From assembly GCA_023410475.1 (NCBI GenBank), contig JAEYPS010000026.1:1-64000 (forward strand): a stretch of 64,000 nucleotides of DNA, written 5' to 3'. The notes below the pieces were generated by a model, which searched no databases, was not told the origin of the DNA, and saw only the letters and a list, made by a program, of their open reading frames with translations. This DNA comes from Bacillota bacterium (GTDB lineage Bacteria; Bacillota; Clostridia; Christensenellales; SZUA-584). Positions within the stretch are counted from its first letter, which is position 1. The number at the start of each line of letters is the position of its first letter. This document shows, piece after piece, positions 28,255-37,081 of this stretch. The position numbers and the translations under genes were made by a program.

Positions 28255-30970
28255 GCAATACCTCCTGCTCAGTAAATTTTATAGAGCGAATTTCAAAATA
28301 CCGCTTTTCATCACATTTTACTGTACATAACGAAGCGGAAACTGCATCGTATACAACTGGTTCTTTTTCTCCATCCGGCATTATTACGCTGAGACCATGT
28401 AGCCAGTCTTTTTCAACTTCAAATTCTACATTAGAAATGTTACCAGTAATTTTCATTTTGCCTAGGTATAATGGCCGATCAGCGTTTGTATCAATATAGT
28501 TAATCTGATTTATTCTACTATTTATACTTTGCCGTTTCCCCCGGATCTTTGATTTGCCGAGAACAATTTCTTGACCATTAAATCTGGACACATCAGGGTT
28601 ACCAAGCAGCACCCCTCGCATGAAGTGGATTTTTTGTGAAGGATTTACCACAAAGGGTGTACTTTTATTAATTGCAATGGTGATATCATACCAATCGTCA
28701 GGGATTTCAAATTGGTGAACTTGGTGTATACGTGTTTGAAATATTGTCTGAAACTCGTCATTGACCAGTGAAACATCAAACAATGCACTTGTGTCGCCAA
28801 CGAAGCAATTATGCGCATCAAACGTTAAGGTATGGTCTGTAGAGTCATAGAGTATAAGCGGGTCATCTTGAAATATCTCTGAATATACGATAGAAAATGC
28901 TGGAAGGATAAGGTTGCCGATCTCGAAAGCAATATCAACCCGGTTTGCATTATTTGTGCTTTGAAAATCTGCAATACCGTCACCAATTGGGAATACCCAT
29001 CCATATTCACCAGAGCGCCTTCCTAATAAAGTCGCCTCATTGTTTATTCTCACTTTAAGTGTTCCTTCAATACCACTTAAAACCCTTAATTGAGTATTAT
29101 TTCTCAACCCTTTACCCCACACGAGGCTAGGCAAAGGACCATTGTGCAGCGGTTCCTCATCATCTATACCCCACAACAAAGTAGGCTGAATTATTTGAAT
29201 TTGTCCTGACGTAAACGCGTAGGAAGCAACAACTTTTAATGGGTCAATGTGTTGATAGCCGCCGCCGTACTTTAAACGAATACAACAATGTGACTTTTCA
29301 TATATAGTTGTAGGATGAAAAGTTATTTCAAGCGATGGAGCAATAAAATATGAAAACTCAAATAAGACCTTAGTGGAGCTATTCAACAATCTGATTGTAT
29401 GGACTTGATTATGGGTAAAAAATGTATACTTGTTTAAAACAAGGTTTCCATTTTCGACCTTGTCTGCGACTAGTGATACGCGTCCGTAATTGTTTTCATT
29501 ATGAATAAGAAACAAATTATCACCCATGTTTGGTTCAGTAAATTGTAGTGTGAATTGCGCCAGCTTTTTATAAACTAAGCACTCAATTTCGTTCTCGATG
29601 TATCTTATTCTGGGTTCCGCTTGTTCCATTTCGATGATATGCACAACCTTATTTCGACTTCCAAAGAAAACGACCTTTGCACCATATTGAATACTATTAG
29701 TTTCAGAGGCGAAAAAAGCAAAGACTAGTTGCGATCTAGTGGTAACGCTATATGGTATCAATTCTTTTGAAGCGTTTTTCGGCAATGCAATATAGTATGC
29801 TTGGTTAATCGGATTGACTGCTTTCCTTGTTTCTAGTACTTCATTGAATAACAGAAACTTTCGATACAGCATTTTTTTAGAGTCAAACAATACTTTTCGT
29901 TCAGTCTTTATTGTAAATGAAATATTAAACTCTTCATAAAAGTATTGTCGGAAATCTGAAATCTGAATAGTCATATGTCGAATTCTTCTTTTGGGGCCTT
30001 GCCCAATGAAACGCATAGGTTCACGGGCAATGAATTCTGTGCCAGCGTAAATATACATATTGCATTCCACAATATCCATATCCGAGCAATAAATATCTGG
30101 AAAACTAATACTTGGGACCATAGAATCATCTAGAATATATGTCGCATTTATTTTACTAAAATCAGATACTCTCGAAACTTTATTGGCTGTTCTTCTATGC
30201 TTCTTTGTTAATGATACACCATATTGTGCAAAAACCTTCTTACATGAATCTGCAATAATATCAGATTGTGCAAGAGGTTCACTGTATTGTAAATGATCAA
30301 TGTTGCCAATTATGATTTTGATTAAATCTGCCATAATCGTTGGCGTTTGCCTGAAACCATATTTTAAAGCGGCACGGATTTGGTATGTGTTACCTTCAAA
30401 CTGCATATCCTGATTCAATTCGGCATCATCATCAAGTGAAAATACATAAGTAAGCCATTTTTGAATATTTTCGAAGAGCGGTTCATCATCTGCAATCTGT
30501 TTATTAAATAAATCTTCATCCAAATATAGCTTTAAGAGCAGTTTGACCAGCGCTTCCAAAGATACCTTTGGAGCAAGAGCATGGAACAAAATAAGCTCAC
30601 GGAACATTCTCTTGTTCTGTTTTGAATGGAAAACTACTTTGTTGTATCTTTTAAAAATACTATCGTACAGGTCGTACGCATGAATTGAAATATCGGCAGG
30701 CAATAAGTCCAACTGCTCATTTTCTGTAAGCAGCTCGGCCATTCTATCCCAAAATTTTCCTTCTGCGGCTTCACCCCAATTTTTTGCTTGCGTAATCAAC
30801 CATACGAGTAAATATTTTGAAGTCGTGAGAGAAGGCTTCCTCGTATCACACTCTTTTAGCCCCTCCACAATTCTGCTTTTAATTACCGTAATATCAACAT
30901 CGGAAAACTCATAAAGACCAATGATGGGGAGCGTCAAAGCATGTTCAATTTTGTGAAACGGATCGATCAT
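28247..30970 (-). CDS. large partner of the DUF1998 helicase, DruH-like candidate
   Basis: 907 aa from the ATG at 30970 (AGGAGG 9 bases upstream). I recognise no catalytic motif. The N-terminal third looks helical; the C-terminal two thirds alternate short beta strands with polar loops, as in repeated beta-sandwich modules. The 8-bp overlap with the helicase gene shows a dedicated two-gene operon. By position it would be DruH of a type III Druantia, but I cannot confirm homology from sequence alone. It may be the target-recognition or regulatory subunit. Confidence 0.6.
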   Translation of the reverse strand: MIDPFHKIEHALTLPIIGLYEFSDVDITVIKSRIVEGLKECDTRKPSLTTSKYLLVWLITQAKNWGEAAEGKFWDRMAELLTENEQLDLLPADISIHAYDLYDSIFKRYNKVVFHSKQNKRMFRELILFHALAPKVSLEALVKLLLKLYLDEDLFNKQIADDEPLFENIQKWLTYVFSLDDDAELNQDMQFEGNTYQIRAALKYGFRQTPTIMADLIKIIIGNIDHLQYSEPLAQSDIIADSCKKVFAQYGVSLTKKHRRTANKVSRVSDFSKINATYILDDSMVPSISFPDIYCSDMDIVECNMYIYAGTEFIAREPMRFIGQGPKRRIRHMTIQISDFRQYFYEEFNISFTIKTERKVLFDSKKMLYRKFLLFNEVLETRKAVNPINQAYYIALPKNASKELIPYSVTTRSQLVFAFFASETNSIQYGAKVVFFGSRNKVVHIIEMEQAEPRIRYIENEIECLVYKKLAQFTLQFTEPNMGDNLFLIHNENNYGRVSLVADKVENGNLVLNKYTFFTHNQVHTIRLLNSSTKVLFEFSYFIAPSLEITFHPTTIYEKSHCCIRLKYGGGYQHIDPLKVVASYAFTSGQIQIIQPTLLWGIDDEEPLHNGPLPSLVWGKGLRNNTQLRVLSGIEGTLKVRINNEATLLGRRSGEYGWVFPIGDGIADFQSTNNANRVDIAFEIGNLILPAFSIVYSEIFQDDPLILYDSTDHTLTFDAHNCFVGDTSALFDVSLVNDEFQTIFQTRIHQVHQFEIPDDWYDITIAINKSTPFVVNPSQKIHFMRGVLLGNPDVSRFNGQEIVLGKSKIRGKRQSINSRINQINYIDTNADRPLYLGKMKITGNISNVEFEVEKDWLHGLSVIMPDGEKEPVVYDAVSASLCTVKCDEKRYFEIRSIKFTEQEVLHV

Positions 30971-31376
30971 ACTGTTGTCCTCCTGCTTGAAATGTAGTAA
31001 CAATAATTCCCCATTATTGCTATAACCAGGGGCAGTACAAACTTCGTACAATTAGCCTAACCCGGGTAGGCCCAACTTTGCGTAATTCCCATAGCTTACC
31101 ATACAAATTGCATAATGCTAATCATCTGAAACCTTCAATTGCACTGACAATAATCTATTTCTATAAATAGTAACTGTTACAATAATAAGTATAGCCCTGT
31201 ATATGCCGTAAATCAACAACATTCCCAAGATTTTCACATAATTCATTCCATATATGGTACTGTATCTTCCCCAAATATAAAGATATATCATAATCTTGAA
31301 TAATCAGAAGGGGAGGAAGCTACATTTCATTTACTAGCCTCAAATATCTACCAATCCAATATGTACGGATAATAAA

Positions 31377-31415
31377 ACAGAGATGTTTCCTTAACCGGAC
31401 GCATCTCTGTTTTTC
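31377..31415 (+). terminator. Rho-independent terminator just before a gene cluster
   Basis: ACAGAGATG/CATCTCTGT with a 16-base loop and a T-run is a complete terminator. It ends about 10 bases before the ribosome site of the gene at 31434. It may end a small leader RNA or act as an attenuator. The rest of 30971-31433 shows no gene; CCTAACCCGGGTAGG near 31065 is a short near-palindrome. Confidence 0.75.
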
Positions 31416-31433
31416 TATGCGAAAGGAGAAACC

Positions 31434-31784
31434 ATGCTAACCATTACCACATGGCAAGATATCACATCCACCCAACATCGCATTAACCCAGATGTCTACC
31501 TGCTCATTACCGCCCGTTTCCAACAACTATACTCCCTGTTCTGCTCAGACGAAAGCCTATCCATGGAACAATTCTCTTTGAAAGAGTATGGTGCTATCAA
31601 CATTGTAGAATCTTATTCTGAAATCGAAGGCAAAACCTTTGAGTTGGTCATGAAGTTCAAAGTACATAAAACCATCGTATATGTCGCTGCATACCTCCAC
31701 AACAACGAGGTATGCAGCGACTTTTACATTCCAGCCGATATCTTAAACTTAGAGCAAATCGAAGCATTAGAAAAGGAGCTTTAA
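31434..31784 (+). CDS. hypothetical protein
   Basis: 116 aa, soluble, no recognised family. AAAGGAG lies 6-8 bases before the ATG. It is the first of three closely spaced genes (gaps of 4 and 29 bp) with DUF960 and DUF1643 proteins. It resembles the small accessory proteins found near phage or plasmid control regions in clostridia, but no function can be inferred. Confidence 0.7.
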   Translation: MLTITTWQDITSTQHRINPDVYLLITARFQQLYSLFCSDESLSMEQFSLKEYGAINIVESYSEIEGKTFELVMKFKVHKTIVYVAAYLHNNEVCSDFYIPADILNLEQIEALEKEL

Positions 31785-31788
31785 ACCC

Positions 31789-32094
31789 ATGTTTGACAAT
31801 CCCCGCTATATGACAAAAGCCATCTCTGAGCAGCTGCCCTTTGGCCTCCAGATTATCCTATGGAATCTCATTGATACCCTCCGGCAAACCCAGCAGCTCG
31901 ACTACCTGCAGGTTTTCACCCTCTCCGCAGGCCGCAATCCAGATGGTACCACCTATCAACAGATCGTACATGCTCAGGAGGTACCGCCATATCAGAGAAC
32001 GGTAACCATAGCCAGCACACGACCTACCAGCTGCAAGATATTCTGTATCGACGACAAGACCCATTCCACGATGTTGTTTGCAGATGAATATTAG
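31789..32094 (+). CDS. DUF960-family protein
   Basis: 101 aa. The start 'MFDNPRYMTKAI', the segment 'LQIILWNLID' and 'LDYLQVFTLS' match the DUF960 family, common on clostridial and streptococcal mobile elements. Function is unknown. Four bases separate it from the previous stop, so the two are probably co-translated. Confidence 0.8.
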   Translation: MFDNPRYMTKAISEQLPFGLQIILWNLIDTLRQTQQLDYLQVFTLSAGRNPDGTTYQQIVHAQEVPPYQRTVTIASTRPTSCKIFCIDDKTHSTMLFADEY

Positions 32095-32123
32095 CCCTTA
32101 CAATAATAAAAGGAGTATTACAA

Positions 32124-32651
32124 ATGAACGAGAAAAGCATCATCCGCACCGAGGCCCTGTATAACGATGAAAAGACACACCGTTACAGCCTTAAGAAGTC
32201 GTGGGACAATTCTAAGCCCTCCGCTAGTATCATTATGATATCCCCGTCTTCCCGAGCCAACGAAATAGCTATGGATGTCACCAGTCTGTATGTGGTGAAC
32301 AACTGCTACCAGTTAGGCTATGGCTCGGTTGAAATTCTCAACCTCTATTCAAAACTCGATGCAGACCCATTTGAAAACGACTCTGAAAACAATGAGTGGA
32401 TACTCAAGAGCTGCCAAAAGGCCGATAAGGTTATCTTGGCATGGGGGAAGGGACAGACACAGAAAGCGGTGGATAATCGAATACAGGAAGTTTTAAAGCT
32501 GCTGGAGCCCTTCAGGGATAAGCTCTATGAGATTGCAGACAGTTCCGGCAAACATGGCTTTCATCCGTTAGGTGCTACTGTACGGCTTAAGTGGAACCTA
32601 ATACCCTTTGCATACCCTGAAAAAGAAGATCGGGAGCAAAAGAAACCTTGA
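32124..32651 (+). CDS. DUF1643-family protein
   Basis: 175 aa. 'IIMISPSSRANEIAMDVTS' and 'VILAWGKG' with a C-terminal 'HPLGATVRLKWNLIPF' match DUF1643, a family frequent on mobile elements and of unknown function. AAAGGAG precedes the ATG. It ends 8 bp from the convergent XRE repressor gene. Confidence 0.82.
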   Translation: MNEKSIIRTEALYNDEKTHRYSLKKSWDNSKPSASIIMISPSSRANEIAMDVTSLYVVNNCYQLGYGSVEILNLYSKLDADPFENDSENNEWILKSCQKADKVILAWGKGQTQKAVDNRIQEVLKLLEPFRDKLYEIADSSGKHGFHPLGATVRLKWNLIPFAYPEKEDREQKKP

Positions 32652-32658
32652 TGGTTTT

Positions 32659-33042
32659 CTATGCTCCCGATTCTTTGCTGTTACGCAACAGCTGTTTGAT
32701 TTTAAGGTATTGGACTAACTCATGCCTATCCGATTCACTCCAGGTATCCAGATCGGCAAGTAACCGCAGGATGTCGCTGTCTTCTTGGGATGCAGAGAGC
32801 GTTCTTAATAACTCCAATATCCACGCAGGGGTCTTCTCGGAGTATTCCTCTTCACCCATGAGATAGGCTACAGTTGTTCCCAATGCCTCTGCAATGGTTT
32901 CTAACCCCTTTAGTGACGGCTTGGTACGTTCCTGCTCTACATCGCAGAGAAAGGAAGGAGATAGCTCTGTCAGCTGTCCCAGTGTTTTTAAGGTCAGTTT
33001 TCGCTGTTTGCGTAACGCTTTAATCCTTGGCCCTACAGTCAA
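32659..33042 (-). CDS. XRE-family repressor of the element
   Basis: 127 aa from a TTG at 33042, which has GGAGGAA 6 bases upstream; an ATG at 33057 overlaps that site and is less likely. HTH residues 'KTLGQLTELSPSFLCDVEQERTKPSLKGL' (shown in outline) lie in the first 50 residues. The C-terminal part is helical and may dimerise. It is divergent from a Cro-sized XRE gene and is probably the maintenance repressor, autoregulated through the operators at 33061-33142. Confidence 0.85.
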   Translation of the reverse strand: MTVGPRIKALRKQRKLTLKTLGQLTELSPSFLCDVEQERTKPSLKGLETIAEALGTTVAYLMGEEEYSEKTPAWILELLRTLSASQEDSDILRLLADLDTWSESDRHELVQYLKIKQLLRNSKESGA

Positions 33043-33060
33043 CGTGCATTCCTCCATAAA

Positions 33061-33207
33061 ATACGGTATATTCGTATTCCTAACCAGTATAGCAGAGAAC
33101 CATTCTTGTGTAAACTGCAATGATAATACGAATATACCGTATAAAATTCGTAATAACGTAGAATATATGCTACGAATCTTGTGATGTATTCTGTATTAAC
33201 GTATAAT
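33061..33207. promoter_or_regulatory. divergent lysogeny-type control region with paired operators
   Basis: ATACGGTATATTCGTATT (33061-33078) is repeated as its exact reverse complement at 33125-33142. ATTCGTA/TACGAAT (33146-33152, 33171-33177) is a third site. The minus promoter has TTTACA (33114-33109), 17 bp, TATACT (33091-33086) and lies between the first two operators. The plus promoter has TTGTGA (33179-33184), 17 bp, TATAAT (33202-33207). Confidence 0.85.
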
Positions 33208-33245
33208 ATGGTCGGACAAGGAAGAAACGGCGGGGGTGGTGACGA

Positions 33246-33437
33246 ATGAATACGGGTAAAACGATAAGGAACATCAGGCAGCAACAGCATCTATCTCAAA
33301 AACAGTTGGCTCAGCTTGTGGAGATATCGCCGTCATACCTATGCGACATGGAGAAGGGACGGTATAACGGCTCGGTTAAGGTACTCGAAAGGATAGCGAC
33401 AGCATTAAAAGTAGACTTGGCTACGTTACTGAAATGA
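33246..33437 (+). CDS. Cro-like XRE regulator
   Basis: 63 aa, a single HTH domain ('LSQKQLAQLVEISPSYLCDM'). Its recognition region resembles that of the divergent repressor, so both probably read the same operators. Size and position match Cro-type proteins in phage switches. It starts 39 bp after the -10 box. Confidence 0.85.
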   Translation: MNTGKTIRNIRQQQHLSQKQLAQLVEISPSYLCDMEKGRYNGSVKVLERIATALKVDLATLLK

Positions 33438-33452
33438 CAGGAGGAAAATACA

Positions 33453-33755
33453 TTGCAGGATTTATACGCATTATTATGCTTAATATTAGGGTTACCGGTT
33501 GGATTGTTCTTTTATTGGCTGATTAATCAGCTCTTTGATATCTATTACTTTGGCTGCGGCGCGGTATGGGGGCTGTTCTGGGGGTGCTTGGTTGCCGGAG
33601 CGATAGTAATGTTTTTAATATTAGAGTTTCTCGGGAACTTGGCGTTCCCAATCGCTATCTTCTTTTTAATTGTATGGCTGATTGCTCGCAAGAAAAAGAA
33701 AAACCAGCCGCAGAACCCGAATGATAACAATAACCCAAATCAGAAGCCACAATAA
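33453..33755 (+). CDS. small membrane protein with polar tail
   Basis: 100 aa, TTG start with AGGAGG 8-9 bases upstream. Three hydrophobic segments (about 3-22, 30-55, 57-77) are followed by a cytoplasmic KKKKK cluster and an Asn/Pro/Gln-rich tail. No family recognised. It is probably co-transcribed with the Cro-like gene, so it would be an early product on induction. Confidence 0.65.
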   Translation: MQDLYALLCLILGLPVGLFFYWLINQLFDIYYFGCGAVWGLFWGCLVAGAIVMFLILEFLGNLAFPIAIFFLIVWLIARKKKKNQPQNPNDNNNPNQKPQ

Positions 33756-33816
33756 CGAAAAAGTCCATAGACGTTTGCAGCGATTGTGAGCTGATATTTT
33801 GAAAGGAGTAATATTG

Positions 33817-33888
33817 ATGGAGTTTCTAATATTCATAGCCGGTTTTTATATTAACGCTTGGTATTGCCTATTGCGCTTATTACTTTGA
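33817..33888 (+). CDS. possible 23-aa hydrophobic peptide
   Basis: ATG with AAAGGAG 6-9 bases upstream, then 22 mostly hydrophobic residues (MEFLIFIAGFYINAWY...). It ends 12 bp before the next small frame. It may be a leader or a membrane-active peptide. Confidence 0.35.
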   Translation: MEFLIFIAGFYINAWYCLLRLLL

Positions 33889-33900
33889 TAGGAATGCAAC

Positions 33901-34008
33901 ATGATTGATTTTTTAATAGCCGGTAAAGCAGTGGAATTATTTGCGAAGGGGATCACTCTGGCAATCAGTTTGATTACAGCGATTACCCGGTTGAAGAATA
34001 TACGGTAA
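33901..34008 (+). CDS. 35-aa amphipathic membrane peptide, duplicated
   Basis: MIDFLIAGKAVELFAKGITL... is a short hydrophobic helix with a basic tail (RLKNIR). A second copy of its last 27 codons lies at 35483-35566. The copies differ mainly at synonymous sites, which shows the peptide itself has been conserved. Small hydrophobic peptides with basic tails include type I toxins and bacteriocins, but nothing here proves that role. Confidence 0.6.
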   Translation: MIDFLIAGKAVELFAKGITLAISLITAITRLKNIR

Positions 34009-34185
34009 TCTATATTTTGGCGGCATTTTCACATGCCGCAAATATCGCCATGAAATGATAGGAATGTATGAAATAGTACGGGTATCCCGTATTATCTGTC
34101 AGAAACAGAGAACTTATTTTGTGAATATTGTATAGAAGCAGTCGTACTGGTAAAATGTTAAAAACAGCATAAGGAGGATGTCATC

Positions 34186-35397
34186 ATGAAGTTTATAAAA
34201 ATCATTACTGCAGCCATTACCGGTATTGTCATCCTATCAGTTGGGAATATCCCTCTATCAGCAGCGGATTCTCAGAAGAAGATTCCCATCCGTACCGAGT
34301 TTATCTGTGAATCAGTTGCGGGCGTAAAAGTTCATGATTATTCTAACGGCATGTTCGTAATAGAGGATAAAAACCATCGGTTTGGATATGTGGACAGTGA
34401 TTTTAACGATGTCATAAAGCCGCAATATGACTCTGCACTGGCATTTCAGAATGGGGTTGCGGTCGTTAGCAAAAACGGAAAATACGGTGGGGTAGATATA
34501 ACCGGAAAGACAGTGATCCCATTTCAGTATGATTCTTTTGGCCAATTTCAGGAGGGTCTGGCGTTAGTAGCGGTAGGCTCCAAAGAAACAGAGTATAGCT
34601 ACGTAAAAGGTAAATATGGATTTGTCGATCTTCAAGGAAGAATTAAAATACCGTTGAATTGCGATAGAGCGGAACCATTCTATGAGGGGTATGCCATCGT
34701 CACTAAGGACGGAAAAAGTGGTTTCGTAAATACTCAAGGAAAATTGGCCATTCCCTGTCAGTTTGATCAGGCATATTCCTTTCAAAATGGGTATGCAGCC
34801 GTTCGGGTAAAAGATAAGTGGGGTGTGATCAATAAACAGGGGCAGTTCGTAATTTCGCCTGTTTGGGACGGTATCATGGGGGACGGTGAAAACGGTGTAT
34901 ATGCTGCCATGAAACAAGAGCAGGGGGAACGCTACAGAAACCTCTATGGTATTGTCACGGTCGGTGATAACGTTGTTCTGCAGCCTGTCTACGATGAATA
35001 TATAGAATTTTATAAAGGCTATGCGAATGTTCAGGCAAGCAACGGTAAATATGGGTTGATGGATAAAGCCGGGAAATGGGCAGTAAAACCACAATACTCA
35101 GCAATACTTTTTTGGCAAGATAATGATTTGATTGCATACACCAAGAACGGAACCTACGGTTACATGGATTTCCGCGAGAAGGTAGTCATCAAGCCTCAGT
35201 TCTCAATGGCGTATTCGTTTTCTGATGGTACTGCTGGAGTACAGCAAAATGGCGGTACTGGTATTATTAACGCAAAAGGGGAATATCTCATTTCACCGTC
35301 ACTGGGATATATAGAGATCGTTCGAGCCACTGACAGTGATTTTATGATTGCTCAAAAACAAAACAAGACGGCGGTTTATCAGCTTATATACGAATAA
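34186..35397 (+). CDS. secreted WG-repeat protein
   Basis: 403 aa. A signal peptide (residues 1-27, ending PLSAA) is followed by eight or nine WG-type repeats of about 35-45 residues ('GKYGGVDITGKTVIPFQYD', 'GKYGFVDLQGRIKIP', 'DKWGVINKQGQFVI'). The repeats form beta-propeller-like or solenoid surfaces of unknown ligand. GGAGG precedes the ATG. It stands between the two copies of the small peptide gene and is followed by a strong terminator. Confidence 0.88.
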   Translation: MKFIKIITAAITGIVILSVGNIPLSAADSQKKIPIRTEFICESVAGVKVHDYSNGMFVIEDKNHRFGYVDSDFNDVIKPQYDSALAFQNGVAVVSKNGKYGGVDITGKTVIPFQYDSFGQFQEGLALVAVGSKETEYSYVKGKYGFVDLQGRIKIPLNCDRAEPFYEGYAIVTKDGKSGFVNTQGKLAIPCQFDQAYSFQNGYAAVRVKDKWGVINKQGQFVISPVWDGIMGDGENGVYAAMKQEQGERYRNLYGIVTVGDNVVLQPVYDEYIEFYKGYANVQASNGKYGLMDKAGKWAVKPQYSAILFWQDNDLIAYTKNGTYGYMDFREKVVIKPQFSMAYSFSDGTAGVQQNGGTGIINAKGEYLISPSLGYIEIVRATDSDFMIAQKQNKTAVYQLIYE

Positions 35398-35413
35398 AAT
35401 ATTGAATCATTAA

Positions 35414-35457
35414 CCCGGATGCTTTCTAAAAACAGAGCATCCGGGCCTATTTTTTTA
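35414..35457 (+). terminator. Rho-independent terminator of WG gene
   Basis: CCCGGATGCT/AGCATCCGGG perfect 10-bp stem followed within a few bases by a run of seven or eight T. Confidence 0.9.
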
Positions 35458-35482
35458 AGACCATGTCACATATAAAACATGT

Positions 35483-35566
35483 AAAGCGGTTGAAGTATTG
35501 GCTAAGGGGATTACTTTAGCTATTTGTTTGATTACAGCGATTTCGAAGCTGAACAAAAAGCGTTAG
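35483..35566 (+). pseudogene. second copy of small membrane peptide, no in-frame start
   Basis: 28 codons (KAVEVLAKGITLAICLIT...) align without gaps to the last 28 codons (27 residues plus stop) of 33901-34008, with about 19 of 27 residues identical. An in-frame stop lies at 35456-35458 and no ATG, GTG or TTG follows before the match. An ATG at 35463 is out of frame by one base. It is a frameshifted remnant or uses an unusual start. Confidence 0.65.
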
Positions 35567-35749
35567 TTTTAGGCCGGAGCATATCAGTATGTTTCGGCCT
35601 TCTTTTTTTGCTTGCAAGATTATTATTAGTAATATAAAATTAAATTGATTTTTGTCTTTTTAGGGAAGCTTGCATTTAAAAAGATTCTTTTTAAAAATAC
35701 ACTAAATAATTCTATTTGTTACATTAAATTGACGTTAAAGAGGGATAAC

Positions 35750-36661
35750 ATGAAACCTTTTCTATTTGGTATAGATAATACTGTATCATTAAATTCCATA
35801 ATCCTTAAGGATTACGCTGATAAAAATAATTTATCTATATCTGAAGTTGTGACATATGATGAGCCATATAAAACATATGAACGTGATACAGCGAGAAAGT
35901 TAAATCAAATATTTCCAATGCTAGCAGAATATAAGAATGCTGAGAATAGATATGAAATACCAGAAGTAATAGCAGAAGTATTACAGCTTTTTCTATCACA
36001 AAAGAGTGGCGTCGGGAGTTATATAAGTAAACTGAAAAATGCTGACATAAAGAAAATCACATATGAAGAAACTACTGCTCAATTAGAAATGATTATAGAT
36101 AGATTAAGAATAAAATTTGGTGAAAACGAGCAATTAGAATATGTTGAAAAAGAATGGGTTGAATACATCGATTATTTACGTCAAATAAGAGAGATAAAAG
36201 AGTATTTGCATACATTTTTCGAAGAGCAATTTGAATTATATATTGCTTATATTATAGGTATTGATTCATTTCAGGATATTACTTCGATTATTGAGAAACC
36301 TGAACGTAATTATGCTAATCTATCAAGAGACTATCGAGATGAGCCTGATCCAGATAATCCTTACTTCTATGAAGAAGATCTAGGAAGGCAGGAAAGGATA
36401 GAACTTTTTAAAACATTAAAAAGATACATATCGGATTGCTTTGAAAAATGGAAAGAGTTTTGTATACAGTATTATCAAATGACTGATGAAGATTACTTGG
36501 AAATTGATAGGAATACTCTAAAGCAAAAAGAAATTATTAAACAGATAGAAGATGTTGAGCAGCACATACTAGTCATCAAGTTATATAAGCTTAACAAGAA
36601 ATATCAAAAAGAATTAGATACGTTAAAGTTATTTCCTGAAATTTATGATAATCTCCCATAG
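35750..36661 (+). CDS. hypothetical AT-rich protein
   Basis: 303 aa from the ATG at 35750 with GAGGG upstream; an earlier in-frame start lacks one. Acidic and charged, mostly predicted helical, with no recognised motif. A final 40-residue stretch is coiled-coil-like (EIIKQIEDVEQHILVIKLY). It is among the most AT-rich genes in the window, suggesting a separate origin. It is a possible cargo gene next to the replication module. Confidence 0.65.
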   Translation: MKPFLFGIDNTVSLNSIILKDYADKNNLSISEVVTYDEPYKTYERDTARKLNQIFPMLAEYKNAENRYEIPEVIAEVLQLFLSQKSGVGSYISKLKNADIKKITYEETTAQLEMIIDRLRIKFGENEQLEYVEKEWVEYIDYLRQIREIKEYLHTFFEEQFELYIAYIIGIDSFQDITSIIEKPERNYANLSRDYRDEPDPDNPYFYEEDLGRQERIELFKTLKRYISDCFEKWKEFCIQYYQMTDEDYLEIDRNTLKQKEIIKQIEDVEQHILVIKLYKLNKKYQKELDTLKLFPEIYDNLP

Positions 36662-36709
36662 TGCTTAAAATTTAAGAATATTATATAACCCTATAATTCC
36701 TTTAAGAAG

Positions 36710-36749
36710 AGCCATTAACATTCCCTAACAGGGAAAGTTAATGGCTTTT
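36710..36749 (+). terminator. terminator of the 303-aa gene
   Basis: AGCCATTAAC-A-TTCCC/GGGAA-A-GTTAATGGCT stem with a four-base loop and a short T-tract. Confidence 0.8.
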
Positions 36750-37081
36750 AAATTTATTTAAGTAGATTTTTATATAATTACGATATGGGGGTGGAGTAGA
36801 TAAAAATAATTGCCCCGGAAGATTTGATGTCGTTCCCTATGATAGAATAAACTCGAAAAAAGATAACGGTTGGTAGCTAGAATGATTACAGAAAGATGTG
36901 CCCCCACGCCCCATGGTAGTGGGGGGGCATAGGGGGTGAGGCAAAACCAAAACTATTGACCCAAGATAGGGAGAAGCTATCTGGGTGGTACCTTGACAAC
37001 AAAATACTCTTTCACCTAGGGCTAAAAATCGCCTGAATTAGGAAGGGAACCACAAATTTATTTTTAAAGGAGATGTTTTCC
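36750..37081. other. G-rich non-coding region before the SF3 helicase gene
   Basis: A 330-bp gap without a gene. CCCCCAC/GTGGGGG (36901-36925) forms a hairpin beside further G-runs (GGGGGG, AGGGGGTGAGG), all in an otherwise AT-rich element. A GATATGGGGGTG motif at about 36782 recurs at about 38541. Position directly before a replicative helicase makes it a candidate replication origin. TTGACA at 36993 has no good -10. Confidence 0.4.

Noticed and set aside
23308..30970. DISARM system
   Set aside because: The helicase and DUF1998 are fused in one protein, and no methyltransferase or PLD nuclease gene is present in the element.
34186..35397. Regular repeats as a CRISPR-like array
   Set aside because: The periodicity is protein-level WG repeats with poorly conserved DNA; there are no constant direct repeats with spacers and no cas genes.
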